Positions 56,201-64,000 of a DNA stretch of 64,000 bases are shown here, in pieces; within the stretch, counting starts at the first letter, position 1, and every line of letters begins with the position of its first letter. A program made the position numbers and the translations under genes. Location of the stretch: NCBI GenBank assembly GCA_027919835.1, contig JANVFP010000014.1:1-64000 (forward strand). The letters run 5' to 3'. The stretch is from Lentinula raphanica (Eukaryota > Basidiomycota > Agaricomycetes > Agaricales > Omphalotaceae). The notes beneath the pieces are model-generated. The model was not told the origin of the DNA, made no database searches, and saw only the letters and a program-made list of their open reading frames with translations.

Positions 56201-59200
56201 TCGGAGTGACGAAGAATTGCGACGCAAGGAAGCAGAGCTACTCCTTCACAAAGAGCGAGCGGAACGCGATAAACAGGAAAAAGAAGCTTTAGAGAACTTG
56301 AAGATGTCGCTAGAAGCGGAGAAGAACAAGGTCGAGGATGAGCTCGAGGCAGAAAGAGCCTTGAATCTGGATAAGGATGTCCTTCTGGAGAGGAGCAAGA
56401 AGCACGAGGCGGAGCTAGAGGAAGAAATTGTCGAGCTTCAAGCTGATATTGACGAATTACAGTCCCACCTGGATCGTGCGATGGCTATGGCCAAAGACAG
56501 CGAACAACGTCATGCAGAGCAGCGTGACATGTTCGACCAGGCAGCAGAACATCTAGTCCGTCTTGAAAATGAGCAGAAGCAGATGAAAGCGCGGGAAGAC
56601 GAGGTTCTGATGGAGCTGACGAACCAGAACGAAGAGATTGAACGACTCCAGAATGACCTTCAGACCCTCCAAAAAGTCAGCGAAGAGCTTAAACAACTTG
56701 CTATACAGCGGGAGGAGGATTTATCACGAGCGCGCGAACGCACGGATTCAACAGTCAAGGAACTAGAAGGCAAGTTGGAGGTGGAACTCCGAAACAAGTG
56801 TGTCCTGTCGGGAAATTGAAAGAAACGTAGCTAACCTCTAGTCAGGGACATCCTCAAAGGACGTTCAGACACTCTCGAACAGGAACTTCGTCAAGCCAAG
56901 GAGCAAGTTGTCGAGATGGATCATACTGTCACCGACTACTCAAACCTCATCCAGAAGAAAGACGATCGTATAGCTGAACTTCTACATGAGCTTGAACAGC
57001 TAGCCGTAGAGCACCAACAAGCTTCGAAGGAAATCCTCGAGTTACAGAGTGATCTCGACACTGTAGCCGCTGAACTGGAAGCAGAAAAAGCAGATCATGC
57101 TCGAGGAGATGCTTCGCGGCTGCGAGCGCAAGCCGAGCTCGACGAGCTCCGATCGCTGTTGGAAGTCAAAACTAGTGAGGAGACGAGACGGAATGAGGTC
57201 GAGAAGAGCAAGGAGTTGGAGCTCACAGAGCTTCGATCGCAGGTGGCAAAGATACAACACGAGCTTACGGAAACTCGCAGGTCCGCTTTAGAAAACCAGG
57301 GCAAACTCAAAGTTGACCTTGAGAAGTCTACTCTTGAACTGGCATCTCTCCAGACCTCTTACGACAGCCTACTCCGTCAGGAACGCGAAGCTCAGTCCAT
57401 TGTGGAAGAGACTCGTTCAGCAATATCTGAGCTGGAAAAAGGCAAGCGAAGTATGGAGTCGGAATTGCAATCTCTCCGTTCTCGCACATTTGAAAGCGAG
57501 ACTGCACTTGCGGAAGTAAAAAAAACGAAAGAGGTCAGCCTTTTCCTTTATCATCTCCCTCTATTCTTATGAATGCATTCGATTTTTATAGAGCTTGGAA
57601 CGACAACTGTCCGCTGCACAGAACAAGTACCATGGCGTCGAAGATGTGATGCTCCAGCTCGAGCGGGACAAAACAGCTAGTGAACGGCAACTCGAGGGTA
57701 TCAAGAAACAGCTCGAGGCCGAAAACACGCGCCGTTCGCAGCTGGAAAAAGCTCTATCTACGCAAAAGGCGGAAGTTGCGAGGCTGAAAGATCATAACAT
57801 CAAGATTGACCGAGATCTCAACAAAGCTCTGAAGGACCTCAAAGACCGCGAATGGGATGTTAAGCAGCTAGAGTCGAAGCAGGATAAAACCATCGTTGAA
57901 CACGTACACGTTCTCGAAGAAGCTAAGCGTGTTACGGATCGCCAGCTTGCCGACGCTCAGGAAGAGTTACAGAAGAATGCTAGTTATATTCGATCCTTGG
58001 AGAAAGCCAAGCTTCGGCTTACCAGTGAGGCAGAGGATCTACTTCGAGAGACAGAGCGCGAGCGACTGGAATTGCGTGGAAAGGAGAAAGCTGTTCGGAA
58101 CCAGGAGGACAGGGTTGCTCGAGCCGTGGCGGAAGTCGAGCAGGAACGACGATCGCGTCAGGAAGCTGAGTTGCAAGTCCGTCGGATGCAGTCAGAGCTC
58201 CAGAATGCTTCCCGTCATGCAGAAGAGCTTTCGCAACAACTCCTCGCTACGCAACAATCGAAATCATCTTTGGAAGCCGAGCTTGAGCATCTAGCTAATG
58301 AAACTCCTGGAACAAACAGTTTGGCCAAGATACAGCGTCAATATCAAGCACGTATTACCCAGCTTGAAGAACAGATTACGAATTCCGATGATGCCCGTCT
58401 GAACGCTATGCGGAAGTTGAGCGAACGCATACAGCGTCAGCACGCGGAAATTCGCAAGCTGATAATGGACACTGGACCCCTAGATTCAACCTTACACGCA
58501 CGTCTACTGCATGAACTTCAAGCAGTTGATGACGAACTAGAGAGTGGTGTCTATTTCAAGAATGCTCGCCCAGCCAAACACGATGTTCATCCTTCGACTA
58601 CTTCAATCGCGTCTGGTAAACGACACACCTCTCGGGATGCCCCCCGTGATGTCATGAAGTCTACAGATAATCAAGTTGCCGTCCTGAAGCAGCAAGTTCA
58701 AGTTCTCGAATTACAGATGGCTGCTTCCGAACGTGTCCGGCACCATCTTGAAACATCGATCCGGGAGATGACCGCTGACCTTGAAAATAGTGATGGATCT
58801 AAACAATTCTTGCAACAGTACCGTAACCGTCTTTCCAAAGAAAACAAGCGACTTGCAGAACTCTTGGAAGAGGAAGCTGAGGCCCGTCGTTCGGCTGAGG
58901 CTGCTCACATTGACGGTATTCAAGCTGTATGGGCAAAATTCCAAAAGACTATTGACGATGAAAGACGGAGTTATGCCACTTTAGAAGAAACTCGCAAAGC
59001 GTTGGTACGTTGCTCTCACATTGAGTGAATGTGTGCCACAAGTCATGACTGTCATAATTTTCAGCAATTACAGCATCGCACAATGCAGGCCGATTTTGAG
59101 TCACAAAGAACCCAACTGCAAGACGCATTGCAAGCAAGAACTGCATTACAATCTGAAGCAGCCGAACTCAATGCTCAACTCGAAGTTGCAAAAAGCGAAA

Positions 59201-61083
59201 TATCAGGTATGAGCTTCTCTTTCCTTCATGACATCACTGCTACATTCCCCATGATCAGGCCTGAAACGTCAAATTCATAACAGACGAATGGAAGAGGACA
59301 TTGCTTCGTCTGCATCATCCGCTATCCATTCCGGTAAATATCAAACAGTTTGACTTCATATAGATCTGATGTTTTTCCAGATCTCCGTGCTGCTACAGAG
59401 ACTTTCAAGTCCAAAGAGCAATCATATCAGCAACGCCTCGAAAATGCAGAGATCGCCCGCGTTAAGGCCACAAGAGCTGAAGCATCAGGTAACTCGTCTA
59501 GGTCGTCGTAAAGCAATCATTCTCTCATACTTTCTGGCAGTCCGTCGCACTCTTTCAGATATGGAAAAAGCGCAAGCTGATACTGTTGCTAAACTGAAAT
59601 CCAACGAAGACCTGTTAAAAGCTGCGCACCAGCGAATCAAGGAGTTGGAAAAGAAATTGCAGGAAGAAGGCAACGATTCCGTGAATCTTGTGGAGCTTAA
59701 TCAGCGGCTTGCTGAGGAGCTCGAAGACGTGAAAACGCAACATCAAAAGGATCTGGAGGAACATGAGTTTGCTAGCAACCAAACACGGAAGAAGTACCAA
59801 GGTATGCCGCAATTTCCCTGTCCCAACATGTGGCTCATGCTTGCTCCAAAATAGCTGAGCTAGCCCAGCTGAGCGAAGGTTGGTTCCGACTTCGATTCTT
59901 GAGAGAGGCTGAGACTTAGAAATTGTGATCCAGAACTCCAATCTCAACGAGACACTCTTACTCGTCTCCGCGAGGACAATCGCAAGATTCGATCTGACTA
60001 TGATGAGCTCCAACTCCGCTTTGACGATGAAGTATACAGCAGTGGCGGATGGCGAAAAGAAAAGGAGCGACTGGAAACCAAGATTCATGATATATCCAAA
60101 GCTTATGATGCCTCCACTGCTGCGCAAACTGAACAGCAATCCCAAATTGTTGCTCTTCATTCACAAGTCCGAGAACTCCGTGGCGTATTGGACGATGTCG
60201 AGGCAGATAGGGCTCTGCTCCAGAAAGCTCGTCGGGCTTTACAAGCTGAACTCGAAGGAATCAAGCTCGATCATGTCGACATACACAAACTCTCAACAGA
60301 CCAACAATTTCAGCGACTATTTTTGGAGAAGCAGGATCTAGAGAGGTCATTGGATGAACAAGAAGATCGAGTAGCCAATGCTTTCGACCGGATGAAAAAA
60401 GCTGAAGCTTTTGCGAATGAATGTCAGATCGAGCTTGGCAAAGTTCGCGTTGACAATTCTGAATTAGATCGTATCAATGTGAGCCTGCATTGTTCTCCAC
60501 ATGACTTCGATGTTCATGATGTCTTCAGGCCAATCTTGAGAAGCAGGTTAAAGAGCTCAACGTTCGTATCATTGACCTCGAAACCAAATCATATACCTCC
60601 TCCTCTCGCCCTGCCACCCTTTCTCGTAAGACAGACAGCCGCATTGAAGAAATCACTAGTCAACTCACCGGAAAAGGGCACGCACATCGACTTTCTAGAG
60701 ATTCCAAATTTGACATGGAACGTCAAAGGGTCAAGCTGGATGAAGAGAGGAAAGGTTACGAGATGCAGCTTGCAACGTTGAGGAAATCAATAGATGAACT
60801 GGTACGACAGTTGTATGAGCTGTGTGCATCCCTTGGAGGCTGATGTTCTCTATGTCGCTTTAGCATACCCAGGATAATTTACTGCAATCCGCCAAACGGC
60901 GAGCAGAACGTGAAGCGGCCGATTACAAACAAAAATCCCTAAAGTAGGCTTTCTGTGCTGTTCCCCCTTGCAGTATTCTGATGTTCGTTATACAGTCTTG
61001 AACGCGAAGTAGAACGACTGCGTGGCAGACTTGAACGACCAGCTTCCTCATTTGGTTCACCGACGACTTCACCGCGCAAGTGA
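53253..61083 (+). CDS. myo2: Class II myosin heavy chain
   Basis: Seventeen exons: 53253-53429, 53482-53625, 53678-53862, 53918-54420, 54467-56127, 56178-56797, 56846-57533, 57592-59004, 59065-59206, 59259-59333, 59381-59488, 59541-59801, 59855-59878, 59934-60478, 60529-60801, 60864-60943 and 60996-61083, about 2,328 residues. Order: SH3-like start ([18 protein letters not shown]), motor with P-loop GESGAGKT (near residue 170), long Ser/Thr-rich loop 1, switch [10 protein letters not shown] (near 276), switch [10 protein letters not shown] (near 498), SH1 [10 protein letters not shown] (near 748), an IQ-like neck (near 840-880), then a coiled coil of some 1,400 residues. It drives actomyosin ring contraction. 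Intron 1 uses a GC donor (GCGAGT at 53430). Exon 13 is only 24 bases. The tail is longer than in yeasts. Confidence 0.95.
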
Positions 61084-61379
61084 AGATCTTGATTCTTGAC
61101 TCTAGAGTCTAGTATTTGATACCTCCATAAATATTGGACATATACGGACATGTATGATATGTTATGACTAGTGGCCTGCACTGTATTTTATGCATACCCA
61201 ACGGTGTATCTATCATGATTCTTCATCAACTTGAATTATCAACCTTCAAGCCAACGCTCGCAGTGATGACTATTCTTCGATCCAATGGCAAGCACAACAG
61301 TATCGTGGATTCATATTGAACAGTGATGTACATTTCGAAAATTCTGTTTTCACAGCAAAACTATGTATGTCGAAGAAAC
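61084..61379. other. Spacer between convergent genes
   Basis: The myosin gene and the hydrolase gene end toward each other here. No gene; the 3' ends of both transcripts fall in this interval. Confidence 0.5.
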
Positions 61380-62515
61380 CTAGGTCGAAAACACGCCTTC
61401 AATGAATGCGTACATTTTTCCCATCTGACAGTCTGGCTCTCGATCGAAAAGGTGATCAAGATCCGGGATTTCTTCATACTCGTATCGTTGCTTCAGATCT
61501 TCTAGGGCCTTGACGACATCTCGCGACTGCTCTACAGGAACTTTCAAGTCCTTGTCTCCATGCACTATGTAAGTCGGAGGAAGGTCCGGCTCCTCTGCAG
61601 CACCGACAGCTTCCTTTAGGTATCCAGCAACAGAGAATGTACTTGCAGGTATATTGGTACCCGATAGCAAGAGGTTTTCGAGTAGAGCTCTGCAAATAAT
61701 GAACCGACGATACAGATAGATGCAAGCGGTCTCTTACTCTTGGACCATATAGCTATAAAAGATAGCCCTGGGACTATCGAGCGTGGAAGATGCAATCCGA
61801 CTCGTTGGATCGTCAGGATTGAGGAAAGGCTGTACTTCCTCCCTTGCAATGACTCTATCCATATACTTCACGGGTCTTTGGGGTGTAGTCCAGAAGGGGT
61901 CTTCCAGGTCTGTTATAGGGTAGATCGGCACAATACCCTGCACGATAGGCGGTTTCGGGATTCGGATTTTATCGAATCCGATGCGATATCCACAAAGGAA
62001 GGATAACCAACCACCAGCAGATGATCCAGATAATATCACCCGAGAAGGATCTGCACGACCTTGAGTCGCCTTGCGGAAATCTTCGGTGTGCAAGAAATTG
62101 ACTGCATCCGCGCAATCAGAGAGAATGATTGGAAGGCGGAATTGAGGTGCAAGTCGATAGTCCGCAGAGACAAGGGTCACCCTGTGATTTGTGGGGGCGC
62201 GTAGGTGGTGAGGAGAAACACCTCCACCATGAGATGAAAAACGACGTTACTACAATACAGCGAATACTCCGAGGGTTCAGGGAGGTCCATACCTTTCCTC
62301 GTACCCTACACGTTGGCACGTTCCAGTCAGGGCCTGAGAATGAATGCGTGTGCTGATACTATACTGACCTGAAGCAAACCTCCACCATGCCACCAAAAAA
62401 GAATTGGAGCCGGATTCTCTTGAGAGGAGGAAGGAGACAGATAGACATCCATGTATATGTCGATACCGTCTGCATGCTTGTACAGAATTTCGATAGGTTC
62501 AGACAAAGTAGCCAT
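61380..62515 (-). CDS. Alpha/beta hydrolase, HSL/carboxylesterase-like
   Basis: Five exons on the minus strand: 62369-62515, 62293-62305 (13 bases), 62228-62249 (22 bases), 61738-62181 and 61380-61689, 311 residues. Oxyanion-hole motif FWWHGGG (near residue 43), then VSADYRLAPQ, nucleophile elbow SGSSAGGW (Ser), acid HGDKDLKVPV and catalytic His in PDLDHLFD. This set is typical of the hormone-sensitive-lipase branch (alpha/beta-hydrolase fold 3). It would hydrolyse carboxyl esters; substrate unknown. No signal peptide, so probably cytosolic. The two tiny exons keep the frame exactly (QGTRKVTSFFISWVTLVSAD). Convergent with the myosin gene. Confidence 0.88.
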
Positions 62516-63584
62516 GAAGGTTGAGGGGAAGCGAACGAGGGATTTCCACGCATATGGACGTTCAAAGGGAGGAAACCAGTCAGCAGGCCGGAATTTTTGT
62601 TCCTCGCGAGAATTAGAAATATCTCTCGCATACCTATGGTTACACGCAAGGGCTTATCTCTGAAATATTATGAGGCATCCCATGTTTCGAGAAGTAAACT
62701 TGGCAATTGATGTTGGAGGAATGATTCGTGGTTCAATTAGTAGATGTGGAGAACGGATTATGTTTAAATAAGGAGTAGCGCGAGGTTCGACATAGTGTTA
62801 CAAGACTGAGATACATCGAGGATACATCTCACGATTCACAGGCTCGTTACATGAAAAAACGAGTGTCGTTCCAAATTTGCTGAGAGCATAGATTATAAAG
62901 ATAGAGGTCATATGGTTTAGGGAAAAATACAAGCCTTGTCCGAAAAGTAAAGGATTCAGGCAACCAGATCTAAAAGAAACCGATAAGGTGGACAACGAAC
63001 GTAGGAAGTTGGTGGTATTTTAAACGTGAAGAGGAGACGAAGAAAACTTTTGGTTTGTTGTGCACGACGAGAGATGAGATGGCAGCGAGAGTGGGTGAAC
63101 AAGACTGATAGAGACAAATTATGCAACAAAACAGAAAAGCAACGACACAGAAGATGCAATAACTAGAGAAAATGTGTACGGTGTCAACTAAAGAGCGGGT
63201 TGAAGGGAAATGACACGGAGGTGAAAAATAGATATGTATACAGGATGAAGACAGAAACGTTCACTAAGGCTGGACCACAGGCAATATTCGACGAAGATCC
63301 ATTTGGTGGATGAACGTGAAGATAGGAGTCTTCACCCGTGCAGAGGCCCAAGATTCGCAAGCTTATAAAAGTGATACAACAGTTTCGCTCTCAATGAGCA
63401 ACCATCCCCACGCAAGACAAGCGATCTAGCAAGCATTCACTTTATCGTGTATTACGGCAAAAGAGATCCTTCGCTGACATACCTTATAAAAACTTTTCAT
63501 CCTGTCTCCATTGCCAATTCGTACCATCCGATAAATCCAATATGCCCCATCTACAGCCACCAGAAGTCATTCCATTGAGCGCTA
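62516..63584. other. Hydrolase promoter and GTPase 3' flank
   Basis: About 1.07 kb with no supported gene. Both neighbours are on the minus strand, so this holds the hydrolase upstream region and the GTPase 3' end. Short frames lack motifs and splice support. Confidence 0.5.
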
Positions 63585-64000
63585 CTAGACATCCACGTAG
63601 ATCAGCACTGGTTCTCCGACGCCTTCGATCTCAGGAATGACACATTTGAGGTCGAAGGCTTTGGCAAGCACAATCTTGAATATTTTCTGAACATTTATCG
63701 ATGCGGATGTTGAACAAAAGATCAACGAGGCGTGCATGGCTCGTGCAAATCGTTTGGCCTAATTTATTCGTCAGACACGGGGTGGAACGAAGGGCATTGA
63801 TCAACACACCTGTTTGGTAATTTCCTCCTGCTCATCTCGAGGAAAAGTAGCAAATTGGTCGAACTTTGTGCCTATTAGAAATGGTATCGCAGTCTGAAGT
63901 GGTGTAAGATTATTGCTCAGGTTATGAAGCAGATGTTTCACCTTGTTGAACCCCCGAGCTTGTCGATACCATTCCTTGACGGAATTGAGCGTTGATTTTC
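63585..64000 (-). CDS. spg1: Septum-promoting GTPase (Spg1/Tem1 type), 3' part only
   Basis: Three exons are visible: 63942-64000 (continues beyond the window), 63810-63893 and 63585-63758. The readable C-terminal part begins [18 protein letters not shown] and holds the guanine-specificity motif as TKFD in [11 protein letters not shown] Thr in place of the usual Asn is characteristic of the Spg1/Tem1 branch of Ras-like GTPases. The next part, [20 protein letters not shown], carries the SAS (G5) motif. The end, [11 protein letters not shown], lacks a CAAX box, also as in that branch. The protein triggers septation and mitotic exit from the spindle pole body. P-loop and switches lie outside the window. 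Confidence 0.9.

Overview
The window is fungal nuclear DNA, most likely from a mushroom-forming basidiomycete (Agaricomycetes). Three things point there: the host genes carry many short introns of about 45-70 bases with CTRAY-type branch points; the host genes are a NEDD8-activating-enzyme subunit, a class II myosin, an HSL-type hydrolase and an Spg1/Tem1 GTPase; and the mobile elements are of types common in that group. I cannot name the species from sequence alone.

Layout. (1) 1-15318: four broken copies (A-D) of one tyrosine-recombinase retrotransposon (DIRS/Ngaro type; order gag, RT-RNase H, tyrosine recombinase), in both orientations. Copy B (minus strand) keeps an open 585-residue Gag and lies between inverted repeats of about 1.15 kb. 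Copy D is split by a 724-bp solo LTR with perfect 5-bp target duplications. (2) 15319-34190: a nest of DNA transposons in AT-rich, visibly CpG-poor repeats. It holds two PIF/Harbinger elements (each with a Myb/SANT gene and a DDE transposase gene), a 3.8-kb Tc1/mariner element with a second gene of unknown function and a SINE-like insertion inside a transposase intron, palindromic repeats, and a CATCAG-ended family with 2-bp target duplications. (3) 34191-45177: a further palindromic repeat entered by a young Ty1/copia element (LTRs differing at one base), a 568-bp CACTG-ended MITE and a 1.12-kb foldback element with arms of about 500 bp. (4) 45384-47243: a hAT element with the C-terminal half of its transposase. 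(5) 47244-50759: transposon debris grading into gene-free DNA. (6) 50760-64000: compact host DNA with the ULA1-type gene, the myosin II gene, a hydrolase gene and the 3' part of an Spg1/Tem1 GTPase gene.

How the parts relate. The elements form an insertion history that can be read from intact target duplications. CATCAG elements sit inside coding exons of both Harbinger elements; removing each with one 2-bp duplication restores the reading frame. The mariner and the foldback sit inside long CATCAG elements, and copia sits inside a palindrome arm. The older DNA transposon genes carry in-frame TGA codons, several explainable as CGA to TGA, consistent with CpG decay. In the host segment, ULA1 serves cullin neddylation, and myosin II and Spg1/Tem1 both act in cytokinesis and lie about 2.5 kb apart.
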